This document shows positions 23,953 to 32,537 of a DNA stretch of 64,000 bases, piece by piece. The notes beneath the pieces are model-generated. The model did no database searches. It was not told the origin of the DNA and saw only the letters and a list, made by a program, of their open reading frames with translations. A program made the translations under genes and the position numbers. How positions within the stretch are numbered: position 1 is the first letter of the stretch; each line of letters opens with the position of its first letter. The stretch lies in contig NZ_QGGR01000026.1 of the NCBI RefSeq assembly GCF_003148685.1, positions 1 through 64,000 on the forward strand, read 5' to 3'. The DNA is from Actinoplanes xinjiangensis (lineage in GTDB: Bacteria > Actinomycetota > Actinomycetes > Mycobacteriales > Micromonosporaceae).

Positions 23953-24255
23953 GCTGGCCCCCACCGCTGCCTCACAGGCCCCGAGACAACGCTGACGACC
24001 AGCCGACACCACCCGGCTGGCTCCCACCGCTGCCTCACGCCTGCCGAGACAACGGTGACGACCAGCCAGCACGACCCGGCTGGCTCCCACCGCTGCCTCA
24101 CACGCGTTGAGACAGCGGTGACGACCAGCCGACACCACCCGGCTGGCTCCCACCGCTGCCTCGCGCGTGTTGAGACAGCGGTGAGGACCAGCCGGCACCG
24201 CCCGGCTGGCTCCCAACGGTGTCTCGCGCCTGCTGGGGCAGCGGTGGGGGCCGGC
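23953..24255. repeat. Tandem array of five 63-bp hairpin units
   Basis: Five units start at 23953, 24015, 24078, 24141 and 24204, i.e. every 62-63 bp. Each is an imperfect inverted repeat: a left arm like GGCTGGCTCCCACCGCTGCC, a variable loop of about 10 bases, and a right arm like GAGACAGCGGTGACGACCAG. Spacers of about 10 bases (GACACCACCCG-like) separate them. The outer units are the most diverged. The same hairpin with perfect arms occurs alone at 2841-2897. Both places are between convergent genes. There is no coding potential: similar peptides appear on both strands simply because the DNA is palindromic. Confidence 0.92.
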
Positions 24256-24266
24256 TGGGGCGGGGT

Positions 24267-25448
24267 CTACCGCTTGCCGGTGAGGCTGCCGGCCATCTCC
24301 GCGTAGATGGAGATCAGGCGGGGGGTCAGGACGTCGGGGTGGAAGTGTTCCCGGTAGCGGGCGCGGGCGGCGACAGCCGCCGCGGCCGCATCGGCGCGGG
24401 CCAGCGGAAGAGCGGCCGCAAGCGAGACCGGATCGGGCTCGGCGAGCCAGCCGGCGGCGGCCGGGCCGGTGCCGACCAGGTAGGGGATGCCGCCGACCGC
24501 GGTGCCGAGGACGGCCCGCCCGGTGGACATCGCTTCCAGGATCACCGTGGGCAGCACGTCCTCCCAGGTGGGGACGGCGACGACGACGGCCGAGGCCTGC
24601 CGGGCGGCGGTCATGCCGGCCCGGTCGAGCGGGCCGAGGTAGACCACGTCGGAGCGTTCGGCGGCGGCCGCCTCGGCGAGCGGCCGCAACTCACCGTCGC
24701 CGGCGATGCGCAGCAGGCCGAGACTGCCGTCGGGGTGCCGGCGCCAGGCGTCGAGGAGCAGGCCGAGGCCCTTCTCCGGGGAGAGCCGGGCACCGTAGAG
24801 GAAGCCCTCACCGAGGGGCGCCGGGTCACCGGGGTCGGGCAGCCCGTTCGGCTTGATCACGATGCGGTCGGCCGGGATGCCGTAATCGGTGAGGTGTGCG
24901 GCGATCTTGTCGGTGAGGGCGATGTAGCGGTCCACCGACCGCCAGGTGGGCCGGTGCACGGCCAGCGTCGTCGCCATGATGGCGCTCTGCGCGGCTGATC
25001 CGCGGTAGCAGCGGTTCCTGATCGCGGGCAGACCGATCAGTTTGCCGCGGCAGTCGTGGCAGTTGTGGCCGTCCCGGAAGTAGAGGCCGGACGAGCAGAC
25101 CTGCCGGTAGTTGTGCACGGTCTGGACCACCGGGACGCCGTGGGCGTGCGCGGTACGGATCACCCAGGGCGAGAGCAACGGGTACGGGTTGTGCAGGTGC
25201 ACCACGTCCGGGCGTTCGGCCCGGAGCACCGCCGCGAGTTCACGCTGGGCCGCCGCGCCGTAGACCGGGGAGATCGGCAGCAACGCCTTGCGTGCCGCCG
25301 ACATCGCGTCGATCGAATCCGAACTGCGCTGGAACGGAACCACCTCGACGCCGGCCTCCCGCAGCTGGCCGATCTCCGTGTCGACGATCACGTTCTCGCC
25401 GGAGGGGATCGCCTCGCGGTACCGGTTGTGCGCCACCACCACCTTCAT
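24267..25448 (-). CDS. Group 1/GT4-family glycosyltransferase
   Basis: The 393-residue product is a GT-B fold enzyme. The N-terminal Rossmann half has VHLHNPYPLLSP and VQTVHNYRQVCSSG. A four-Cys segment follows, C-x-S-x-G-L-Y-x7-C-x2-C. The C-terminal donor half has YGARLSPEKGLGLLLDAWR and the E-x7-E motif region PTVILEAMSTGRAVLG. Such enzymes transfer sugars from nucleotide sugars in glycan synthesis. ATG at 25448 chosen; an ATG at 25472 would add eight residues. It ends 12 nt from the tandem hairpin array and is divergent from the Fpg/Nei glycosylase. The nearby glycosylphosphotransferase suggests an exopolysaccharide role. Confidence 0.88.
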   Translation of the reverse strand: MKVVVAHNRYREAIPSGENVIVDTEIGQLREAGVEVVPFQRSSDSIDAMSAARKALLPISPVYGAAAQRELAAVLRAERPDVVHLHNPYPLLSPWVIRTAHAHGVPVVQTVHNYRQVCSSGLYFRDGHNCHDCRGKLIGLPAIRNRCYRGSAAQSAIMATTLAVHRPTWRSVDRYIALTDKIAAHLTDYGIPADRIVIKPNGLPDPGDPAPLGEGFLYGARLSPEKGLGLLLDAWRRHPDGSLGLLRIAGDGELRPLAEAAAAERSDVVYLGPLDRAGMTAARQASAVVVAVPTWEDVLPTVILEAMSTGRAVLGTAVGGIPYLVGTGPAAAGWLAEPDPVSLAAALPLARADAAAAAVAARARYREHFHPDVLTPRLISIYAEMAGSLTGKR

Positions 25449-25526
25449 GGGGCGGAGCCTAACGGTCCGCACTGCGGGGCTCGCTTCGCTCTCTCCTCAT
25501 TCGGACGGGAACGCTACCGTGAGGAG

Positions 25527-26387
25527 GTGCCCGAACTTCCCGAGGTAGAGGCGCTCGCCGCCTATCTGCGTGAGCGTGCGGTCGGCCGCGCCGTGGAACG
25601 CTTCGAAGTCGCCTCGTTCAGTGCTCTGAAGACCTATGATCCGCAGCCGTCGGCGCTGGCCGGGCTGGCCGTCACGAGTGCCGGGCGGCACGGCAAGTTC
25701 CTGGACGTCGGTGTCGGTGACGACCTGCATCTGGTCGTGCATCTGGCCCGGGCGGGCTGGCTGCACTACCGGGAGTCGTTCAAGTCGCCGGCCCCGCTGA
25801 AACCGGGCAGTGGCCCGATCGCGGTGCGGGTGCGGCTGGACGACGGGTCCGGGTTCGACCTGACCGAAGCCGGTACGCAGAAGTCGCTGGCCGCCTATGT
25901 GGTGCGCGATCCGTCCGAGGTGCCCGGGGTGGCCCGGCTCGGCCCGGATGCCCTGGCGGTGTCGCTGGAGGAGTTCGCGACCCGCATCCGGGGGCGAAAA
26001 GGACAGATCAAAGGGGTGCTCGTCGACCAGGAGGTGCTCGCGGGTATCGGTAACGCGTACTCCGACGAGATCCTGCACGCCGCGAGACTGTCCCCTTTCG
26101 CGCTGACCGGAAAACTGAGCGATGAGCAGGTCGCCACGCTGTACGAGGCGATGCGCGAGATCGAGACGGACGCGGTGGCGCGTTCGGTGGGGCAGAAGGC
26201 GGCCGAGCTCAAGGGCGAGAAACGCGCCGGTATGCGGGTGCACGCCCGGACCGGCCTGCCGTGCCCGGTCTGTGGCGACACGGTCCGGGAGGTGTCGTTC
26301 GCGGACAAGAGTCTCCAGTACTGTGCGACCTGCCAAACCGGAGGGAAACCGCTGGCGGACCGCCGGTTGTCCAAGCTGGTCCGGTGA
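25527..26387 (+). CDS. Fpg/Nei-family DNA glycosylase/AP lyase
   Basis: The 286-residue protein begins (M)PELPEVEALAAYL, where Pro1 after Met removal is the catalytic nucleophile and Glu2 the partner, fixing the start at the GTG at 25527. It has the helix-two-turn-helix (VLVDQEVLAGIGNAYSDEIL) and a C-terminal zinc finger with C-x2-C and C-x2-C (CPVCGD ... YCATC). It excises oxidised bases and nicks the abasic site. Oddly GAGGAG abuts the start codon, so the working ribosome binding site may be the GGACGGGA further upstream. It is divergent from the GT4 gene. Confidence 0.92.
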   Translation: MPELPEVEALAAYLRERAVGRAVERFEVASFSALKTYDPQPSALAGLAVTSAGRHGKFLDVGVGDDLHLVVHLARAGWLHYRESFKSPAPLKPGSGPIAVRVRLDDGSGFDLTEAGTQKSLAAYVVRDPSEVPGVARLGPDALAVSLEEFATRIRGRKGQIKGVLVDQEVLAGIGNAYSDEILHAARLSPFALTGKLSDEQVATLYEAMREIETDAVARSVGQKAAELKGEKRAGMRVHARTGLPCPVCGDTVREVSFADKSLQYCATCQTGGKPLADRRLSKLVR

Positions 26388-26584
26388 GCCGCTACCGGAT
26401 GATGACAGTGCGTATACATCACGATTGCCGCCGTCACGTCACCTTCTCTCCGGCCGATCCATCGGTATAGTGGCCCGGTCCCTGGCAACCGTCTTGACGC
26501 GAACGGGTATCGGCGGACCCGCCGATGATCCCAAGGTCGTGGCGGTGCGTAATCTTTTTCCGGATGCGGGAGGACGTAGGCGGA

Positions 26585-28147
26585 GTGACTACTAGCCTGC
26601 ATCGCCCAACTACCGACAGCAGCCGGAGCAGACCCGTGCGGTACGACAGCTTCGAGTGGCAGGAGCCGCCACCGAGCAACGGGGTGCCGCGGAACGCTTG
26701 GGGCCGGCAAAGCCGCAGAGTGTCCCGCTGGCACCGGCCGTACACGGTCCTGCTCATCGTCTTCGATTTGATCTCCACGCTCGGCGCCAGCCACATCGCC
26801 AGTTCGCTGGAGAAGTCGCAGGCCGGTTTCCAGAACCGGTCCTGGGCCTTCCTCGACGGCACGGAGCTGTTCAACTTCTTCGCGTACGTCGTGCTGCCGC
26901 TCGGCTGGCTCGTCCTGCTGTGGACCAACGGCACCTACGACCGGCGCTACCTCGGTCTGGGCAGCGAAGAGTTCAAGCGGGTCCTGCGGACCTCGGTCAC
27001 CGTCGTCGCCGCCGTCTCGCTGCTCGCGTTCGCCACCAAGGCCGACCTGTCCCGTGGGACGGTCGCCACGGTGTCGCTGAGCGCCCTGCTGCTCCTGCTC
27101 CTGGGCCGGGCCATCGCCCGGCAGATCCTGCACCTGGCCCGCCGACGGACCGGTCACGGCGCGCACCGGATGGTGCTGGTCGGCACCCTGCCGGAGGCGC
27201 TGGAGGTCTACACCGCGGTCACCCGCAGCCCGGCCGCCGGCCTCATCCCGGTCGCGATCCACCTGACGGACGGGTTCTCGGCGGCCCGCGGTATCGAGAC
27301 TCCGGTTCCGGTCTACGCCGGGCGCGACGTGCTCTCCCTGGTCCGTGAGGTGGGAGCCGACACGATCGCGGTCTGCGGCTCCGCCAGTTCCGAGCCCGGT
27401 GAGCTGCGCCGTCTGGCCTGGCAGTTGGAGGGCACCGGCGTCGACCTGGTGGTCGCGCCCCAGCTCACCGACATCGCCGGGCCGCGTGTGCACATCCGCC
27501 CGATCGAGGGCCTGCCGCTCCTGCACGTCGAGGAGCCGACCCTGTCCGGGCCCGGCTGGCTGGTGAAGAACCTGATGGACCGGATCGCGGCGGGTCTCGG
27601 TCTGCTGGTGATCAGCCCGATCCTGCTGCTCATCGCGCTCGGCATCCGGATGTCCGACCCGGGTCCGGTGTTCTTCCGGCAGACCCGCGTCGGCCACGAC
27701 GGCCGCACGTTCCGGGTGTGGAAGTTCCGGACGATGTATGTGGACGCCGAGGAGCGTAAGGCCACGCTGGACGAGCTCAACGAGACCGACGGCATGCTCT
27801 TCAAGATGAAGCACGACCCGCGGATCTTCTCGTTCGGGGCGAAGCTGCGGGCCACCTCGATGGACGAGCTGCCACAGCTGATCAACGTGCTGAAGGGCGA
27901 GATGTCCCTGGTCGGCCCGCGCCCGCTGCCCGCGGACGACGGCGACTACCTGGGCGATGTGCGGCGGCGACTGCTGGTGCGCCCCGGCATGACCGGGTTG
28001 TGGCAGGTCAGCGGCCGCTCCGACCTGTCCTGGGACGAGGCGGTCCGGCTGGACCTCTACTACGTCGACAACTGGTCCCTGACCTACGACCTGAGCATCC
28101 TGTGGCGCACCATCGGCGTGGTTCTCCGACGCAAGGGCGCCTACTAG
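26585..28147 (+). CDS. Exopolysaccharide polyprenyl glycosylphosphotransferase
   Basis: The 520-residue product has four N-terminal membrane helices, a cytosolic NAD-binding-like middle region and the C-terminal bacterial sugar transferase domain. That domain shows KNLMDRIAAGLGLLVISP, DPGPVFFRQTRVG, VWKFRTM and the SLVGPRP ... RPGMTGLWQVSGRS motifs. It transfers a sugar 1-phosphate to undecaprenyl phosphate, the first step of repeat-unit assembly. The GTG at 26585 is preceded by GGAGG and GGCGGA; an ATG at 26564 is an alternative. A small dyad (26509-26526) lies in the leader. The LytS-type kinase gene begins 9 nt after its stop. Confidence 0.92.
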   Translation: MTTSLHRPTTDSSRSRPVRYDSFEWQEPPPSNGVPRNAWGRQSRRVSRWHRPYTVLLIVFDLISTLGASHIASSLEKSQAGFQNRSWAFLDGTELFNFFAYVVLPLGWLVLLWTNGTYDRRYLGLGSEEFKRVLRTSVTVVAAVSLLAFATKADLSRGTVATVSLSALLLLLLGRAIARQILHLARRRTGHGAHRMVLVGTLPEALEVYTAVTRSPAAGLIPVAIHLTDGFSAARGIETPVPVYAGRDVLSLVREVGADTIAVCGSASSEPGELRRLAWQLEGTGVDLVVAPQLTDIAGPRVHIRPIEGLPLLHVEEPTLSGPGWLVKNLMDRIAAGLGLLVISPILLLIALGIRMSDPGPVFFRQTRVGHDGRTFRVWKFRTMYVDAEERKATLDELNETDGMLFKMKHDPRIFSFGAKLRATSMDELPQLINVLKGEMSLVGPRPLPADDGDYLGDVRRRLLVRPGMTGLWQVSGRSDLSWDEAVRLDLYYVDNWSLTYDLSILWRTIGVVLRRKGAY

Positions 28148-28155
28148 GACCCGGC

Positions 28156-29349
28156 ATGACGGGCCAGGTCGGAAGCGTGGTGGCGGTGGTCGCCGTGCTC
28201 GCCGCCCTGGCCACGGCCGTGGTGGCGGTGCTGCGGCTGCGGGCGCGGCGCGGGATCGCCACGGCGATGCAGCGGGCCACGTACGACGTTCTGCACACGG
28301 CGGTACTCGCGGCCGAGCCGCTGCGCGCCGGCCTGACGTCGGCGACGGCCGGAAAAGCGGTCCGGCATCTGCGGGTGCTGGTCGGTTCGGTGGGCCTGGC
28401 GATCGTCGACGGGGACAAATGCCTGGCGTACGACGGCCGGGGCTCCCACCACGAACAGGAGCTGATCGCGGCGGCGCGCAAGGCGGTGAAGGCACAGCGT
28501 TCGGTCGTACTCAACGGGTCTGATCTGTCCTGTGACCGCGTCGACTGCGTGGCGCGTGGTGCGGTGATCGCGCCGTTGGGCGGGCCGGGTGGTGCGGCGA
28601 AGGCCGCGCTGATCGCGGTGGCCGACGGGCAGCCGGCGCCGGGTCTGGTGCAGGCGACGCTGGAGGCGGCACGCTGGGCCGGGTCGCAGTTGGCGGTGGC
28701 CGAGCTGGAGTCGTCGCGGGAGCGGCTGGCCCGGGCCGAGGTGCGGGCGCTGCGGGCGCAGATCAGCCCACATTTCATCTACAACGCGCTCACCGCGATC
28801 GCGTCGTTCGTGCGCACCGACCCGGAGCGGGCGCGGGAGCTGATCCTGGAGTTCGCCGAGTTCACCCGCTACTCGTTCCGGGCGCACGGCGAGTTCACCA
28901 CGCTGGCCGAGGAGCTGCGGTCGATCGATCGTTATCTGACGATCGAGCGGGCCCGGTTCGGGGACCGGCTACAGGTGCGGCTCCAGATCGCCCCGGAGGT
29001 GCTGGGAGTGGGTCTTCCGTTCCTGTGTCTGCAGCCGCTGGTGGAGAACGCGGTCCGGCACGGGCTGTCGCGTAAGCCGGGCGTCGGTATGGTGAGCATC
29101 CAGGCACGCGACGCGGGGGCGGAGTGCCACATCACGGTCGAGGACGACGGGGTCGGCATGGATCCGGCGGTGTTCACGCTGGACGGGCCGGACTCCGAGG
29201 ACGGGCAGCACGTCGGTCTGGTGAACGTGGACGAACGTCTGCGGTCGGTCTTCGGCGACCACAACGGCCTGGTGGTGGAGACCGCACCCGGCTCGGGTAC
29301 GAAAGTGAGCATGCGGGTGCCGAAGTTCCACCCCCAGGTGCGGGCATGA
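28156..29349 (+). CDS. LytS-type sensor histidine kinase
   Basis: The 397-residue kinase has one N-terminal membrane helix (about residues 7-27), a GAF-like cytosolic sensor with cysteines (LSCDRVDCVARG), then the His_kinase (PF06580) domain with phospho-acceptor in ISPHFIYNALTAI and an HATPase with ENAVRHGL and DDGVGM. The multi-helix 5TMR sensor of classical LytS is absent. The next gene, a LytTR response regulator, overlaps by 4 nt (ATGA), so the two form a coupled two-component pair. LytS/LytTR pairs commonly sense carboxylates or envelope state; an SSS carboxylate-type symporter lies in the following operon. Confidence 0.92.
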   Translation: MTGQVGSVVAVVAVLAALATAVVAVLRLRARRGIATAMQRATYDVLHTAVLAAEPLRAGLTSATAGKAVRHLRVLVGSVGLAIVDGDKCLAYDGRGSHHEQELIAAARKAVKAQRSVVLNGSDLSCDRVDCVARGAVIAPLGGPGGAAKAALIAVADGQPAPGLVQATLEAARWAGSQLAVAELESSRERLARAEVRALRAQISPHFIYNALTAIASFVRTDPERARELILEFAEFTRYSFRAHGEFTTLAEELRSIDRYLTIERARFGDRLQVRLQIAPEVLGVGLPFLCLQPLVENAVRHGLSRKPGVGMVSIQARDAGAECHITVEDDGVGMDPAVFTLDGPDSEDGQHVGLVNVDERLRSVFGDHNGLVVETAPGSGTKVSMRVPKFHPQVRA

Positions 29350-30086
29350 GCAGCCTCGTCGTGCTCGCCGTCGACGACGAGCCACCGGCGCTCGATGAGC
29401 TGGCCTATCTGCTGAACGCGGACGGCCGGGTGGCGCACGTGCACCGGGCCGGTGACGCGACCGAGGCGCTGCGGGTGCTGCGGGACACCGAGGTGGACGC
29501 GGTGTTCCTGGACATCCGGATGCCCGGCCTGGACGGTATGGAGCTGGCCCGGATCCTGCGGCGGTTCGCGCAGCCACCGGCGATCGTCTTCGTGACCGCC
29601 TACGACGACGGTGCGGTGGACGCCTTCGACCTGGGCGTGACCGACTATGTGCGCAAGCCGGTGCGGGCCGAGCGGCTGGCCGAGTCACTGCGCCGGGTGG
29701 CGGGCCTGCAGGCGGCGCCGGCACCGCCGGTTCCGGCCGACGAGCCGGCCATCCCGGTGGAGCTGGCCGGCACCACGCGCATGCTGCCGCGGTCGTCGGT
29801 GCGGTGGGTGGAGGCGCAGGGCGACTACGCCCGCCTGCACACCGGGGAGACCTCCCATCTGGTACGTGTCTCGCTGGCGACCCTGGCCGAGCGGTGGGCC
29901 AACGCCGGTTTCGTCCGCATCCACCGCTCGTATCTGGTGCAGTTACGGCTGGTCACCGAGTTGCGCCTGACCGGCTCGGGCTACGTGGTGGCGGTCGACG
30001 GTGCGGAACTTCCGGTGAGTCGCCGGCACACCCGGGAGCTGAAAGATCGCTTGATCAGAGCCGCGAAACACGACTGGAACCGCTGA
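29346..30086 (+). CDS. LytTR-family response regulator
   Basis: The 246-residue product has a receiver domain (acidic pair DDE at 10-12, phospho-Asp in VFLDIRMPG at about 56, Lys in VRKPVRAE) joined by a Pro/Ala linker to a LytTR DNA-binding domain (RWVEAQGDYARLHT, FVRIHRSYLVQL). Start ATG at 29346 overlaps the kinase stop. LytTR domains bind direct repeats of about 9 bp; I could not identify a convincing pair here. Its 3' end is followed by the DnaA-box cluster and another two-component operon. Confidence 0.93.
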   Translation: MSSLVVLAVDDEPPALDELAYLLNADGRVAHVHRAGDATEALRVLRDTEVDAVFLDIRMPGLDGMELARILRRFAQPPAIVFVTAYDDGAVDAFDLGVTDYVRKPVRAERLAESLRRVAGLQAAPAPPVPADEPAIPVELAGTTRMLPRSSVRWVEAQGDYARLHTGETSHLVRVSLATLAERWANAGFVRIHRSYLVQLRLVTELRLTGSGYVVAVDGAELPVSRRHTRELKDRLIRAAKHDWNR

Positions 30087-30096
30087 ATCCACACGG

Positions 30097-30235
30097 TTGT
30101 CCACAGCCTCACCGGCTTGTCCACAGAGTTATCCACAGGCTCGGAGCGGTTATCCCGGATCAGTGCCAATCCGCGCCGTGCCCGCGCTGTGCGGGCGTAC
30201 CCGCTCACAGGATGCATCTCCACAGCTTGTTCACA
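30097..30235. promoter_or_regulatory. Cluster of DnaA-box-like 9-mers
   Basis: TTGTCCACA occurs at 30097-30105 and 30117-30125, TTATCCACA at 30129-30137, and TTGTTCACA at 30227-30235. Weaker matches are TTATCCCGG at 30150 and ATCTCCACA at 30216. All are on the plus strand. TTGTCCACA and TTATCCACA are the actinobacterial and general DnaA box forms. The cluster fills the 258-bp gap between the LytTR gene and an OmpR-type regulator. No dnaA or dnaN is nearby, so it is not an obvious oriC; DnaA titration or DnaA-controlled transcription is possible. Confidence 0.75.
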
Positions 30236-30344
30236 TCTCCACCGCCGGCTCTGCGCAGGCGATCAATAAGCTCCTGGCCACCGGCCGGTGCGTCACGGGG
30301 GCACACCGGCCGGCGACCAGGGCTGCCCGGGAGGTGCCAGGAGC

Positions 30345-31028
30345 ATGGAGAGTGTCGAGCGACGGGTCCTCGTCGTGGAGGACGAGCGCGCCATCGCGGA
30401 CGCGGTGGCCGCCCGGCTTCGCGCCGAGGGCTTCCTGGTGCAGGTGGCCGGAGACGGACCCGGTGCGGTCGCCGCGGTCCGCCAGACCCCGCCGGATCTG
30501 ATCGTCCTCGACGTCATGCTGCCCGGCTTCGACGGCCTCGAGGTGTGCCGGCGGATCCAGGACCAGCGGATACCGGTGCTGATGCTGACCGCCCGCGACG
30601 ACGAGACGGACCAGCTGGTCGGCCTGGCGGTCGGCGCCGACGACTACATGGTCAAACCGTTCTCGATGCGGGTCCTGGCGGCCCGGGTGCACGCGCTGCT
30701 GCGCCGGGCGGACCGGGTCGCCGCCCCGGCACCGGCGCCCGGTCTGCGGCTCGGTGATCTGGAGATCAACCACGCGGAGCGGCGGGTGCTGCGCGGTGGT
30801 GTCGAGGTGCATCTGACACCGACCGAGTTCGACCTGCTCACGCATCTGGCCGGTAGGCCGCGCACGGTCGTGCCCCGGGAGCGGCTGCTGACCGAGGTGT
30901 GGGGCTGGGCCGACACGTCCGGCACCCGGACGGTGGACAGCCACGTCAAGGGCCTGCGGCGCAAGCTGGGAGCGGACCTGATCCGTACGGTCCACGGCGT
31001 CGGATACGCCCTGGAGGTCGACCGGTGA
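30345..31028 (+). CDS. OmpR/PhoB-family response regulator
   Basis: The 227-residue product has an N-terminal receiver (VVEDE at about 10-14, phospho-Asp in IVLDVMLPG, Lys in YMVKPFS) and a C-terminal winged helix (HLTPTEFDLLTHLAG, TVDSHVKGLRRKLG, IRTVHGVGYALE). ATG at 30345 follows GGAG. It is the first gene of an overlapping operon: kinase by 4 nt, then DUF485-like and SSS symporter genes. Several DnaA-box-like sites stand 110-250 bp upstream. Confidence 0.94.
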   Translation: MESVERRVLVVEDERAIADAVAARLRAEGFLVQVAGDGPGAVAAVRQTPPDLIVLDVMLPGFDGLEVCRRIQDQRIPVLMLTARDDETDQLVGLAVGADDYMVKPFSMRVLAARVHALLRRADRVAAPAPAPGLRLGDLEINHAERRVLRGGVEVHLTPTEFDLLTHLAGRPRTVVPRERLLTEVWGWADTSGTRTVDSHVKGLRRKLGADLIRTVHGVGYALEVDR

Positions 31029-32116
31029 TCAGCCGGCTGATGGTGCGGGTCCACGACCTGGTCGCCCCGCTGTCGGCCTGGTTGCCCCGGCCGCTCGACC
31101 CGGTCCGGTCGATCAAGGCGAAGCTCTCCCTGGCGCTCGGGTTCGCCGGTGGGGTGGGCCTGCTGGTGTTCCTGTGGAGCATCGACTTCTACCGCGTCGA
31201 CCTGCTGTGGATGGCGATCGCCGCGGCTCTCGGCCTGGTCACGTTGCAGGTGATGGCGCACGGTGCGACCGTGCCGCTGCGGGAGATGACGGTCGCGGCC
31301 CGGGAGATGGCCCACGGCGACTACACCCGGCGGATCCGGACCCGGTCGCAGGACGAGGTGGGCGAGCTGGCCTCGGCGTTCAACCAGATGGCGGCGGATC
31401 TGGCGGCCTCCGACCGGCAGCGGCGTGAGCTGATCGCGAACGTGTCGCACGAATTGCGTACGCCGATCACCGCCCTGCGGGGCCTGCTGGAGAACATCGT
31501 CGACGGGGTGGCCGCGGCCGAGCCGGAGACGATGGAGACCGCCCTGGCCCAGACCGAGCGGCTCAGTCGCCTGGTCACCGACCTGCTCGACCTGTCCCGG
31601 CTGGACGCCGGGGTGGTGCCGATGCGGCGGGAGCCGATCGACGTGCCGGTCTTCCTGGACCGGGTGGCGCGGGAGGCCACGGTGAACGCCGGCGGCACCG
31701 GCCACGACGTGCGTTTCGAGGTGTCGGCGCCCCGCCTGGTGGTGCCCGGCGACCGGGAACGCCTGCATCAGGTCTTCGCGAACCTGCTGGACAACGCGGC
31801 CCGGCACAGCCCGCCCGGCGGGGTCGTCACGGTCCGGGCCGAGCGCCACGACGATCACGTGGTGCTGGCCGTCGTGGACCAGGGCGACGGGATCCCCGCC
31901 GGGGAACGGGAGCGGGTCTTCGAGCGGTTCACCCGGGGTGAGCGGGCCACCGGCGGCGGCACCGGGCTGGGCCTGGCGATCGCGCGCTGGGTGGTGCAGC
32001 TGCACCGGGGCACCATCGCCGTGGTCGAGCCGGACGACCGGCGCGGGTGCCACATCCAGGTACGACTTCCGCTCCGGGCACCTGAGGAGAGTGCGCGGAC
32101 ACCGTCGCGGTCTTGA
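31025..32116 (+). CDS. HAMP-domain sensor histidine kinase
   Basis: The 363-residue kinase has two membrane helices (about residues 36-53 and 57-80) with almost no extracytoplasmic loop. A HAMP linker (TVPLREMTVAAREMA), HisKA with the phospho-His in ANVSHELRTPI, and a HATPase domain with NLLDNAARHS, DQGDGIP and GGGTGLGLAI follow. The missing loop means it probably senses a membrane or cytosolic cue. The GTG start at 31025 overlaps the regulator stop (GTGA). Partner of the upstream OmpR-type regulator. Confidence 0.93.
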   Translation: MISRLMVRVHDLVAPLSAWLPRPLDPVRSIKAKLSLALGFAGGVGLLVFLWSIDFYRVDLLWMAIAAALGLVTLQVMAHGATVPLREMTVAAREMAHGDYTRRIRTRSQDEVGELASAFNQMAADLAASDRQRRELIANVSHELRTPITALRGLLENIVDGVAAAEPETMETALAQTERLSRLVTDLLDLSRLDAGVVPMRREPIDVPVFLDRVAREATVNAGGTGHDVRFEVSAPRLVVPGDRERLHQVFANLLDNAARHSPPGGVVTVRAERHDDHVVLAVVDQGDGIPAGERERVFERFTRGERATGGGTGLGLAIARWVVQLHRGTIAVVEPDDRRGCHIQVRLPLRAPEESARTPSRS

Positions 32117-32147
32117 CATTCGGCGGAGGGCGGAGAGACTGCCGGAC

Positions 32148-32537
32148 ATGGTCGTCGATGATCCGCCCCCGCGCCCACGCGTGACGGTCGTGCTCGCCGA
32201 TGCCGCCGCCCGGCGCGGCGCGGCCGACCGTGGCAGCAGCGACCTCACCGAGCAGACCCCGATCGGTGAGGCGCTCGTCAAGGGCCTGGTCCGTGCGCAG
32301 TTCGCACTCGCGCTGCGGCTCGCCCTGGTGGTCGCGGCCGGACTGGGCACCCTGCCACTGCTGTTCGCCGTCGCGCCGGCCGTCGGCGAGGTCAAGGTCT
32401 TCGGCGTGCACCTGCCGTGGGTCCTGCTCGGGGTGCTGTCGTTCCCGTTCCTGGTGCTGGTCGGCGCGGCCTACGTGCGCTGGGCGGAACGTAACGAGCA
32501 GGACTTCGCGGCCCTCATCCGCAGGCCGGAGCCGTGA
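32148..32537 (+). CDS. DUF485-like small membrane subunit of SSS symporter
   Basis: The 129-residue protein has a charged N-terminus of about 50 residues and two membrane helices (about 54-77 and 86-110), ending in an acidic/basic tail. This matches the small DUF485-type partner usually encoded directly before ActP-type solute:sodium symporters. Its stop overlaps the symporter GTG by 4 nt. The N-terminal cytosolic part is longer than usual. A second such pair occurs at 39.4-41.5 kb. Function is presumed to be assembly or regulation of the transporter. Confidence 0.75.
   Translation: MVVDDPPPRPRVTVVLADAAARRGAADRGSSDLTEQTPIGEALVKGLVRAQFALALRLALVVAAGLGTLPLLFAVAPAVGEVKVFGVHLPWVLLGVLSFPFLVLVGAAYVRWAERNEQDFAALIRRPEP

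Noticed and set aside
23953..24255. CRISPR array
   Set aside because: The units are long imperfect palindromes with about 10-base spacers that are themselves similar; no cas genes are present.
24055..24306. Repeat-containing peptide ORFs in the hairpin array
   Set aside because: Similar peptides appear on both strands because the DNA is palindromic; not coding.
25895..28495. An 866-residue minus-strand reading frame
   Set aside because: It covers the glycosylphosphotransferase and Fpg/Nei genes in antisense and lacks motifs.
30087..30344. Chromosomal oriC
   Set aside because: DnaA-like boxes are present, but neither dnaA, dnaN nor recF lies within tens of kilobases, and no AT-rich unwinding element is seen.
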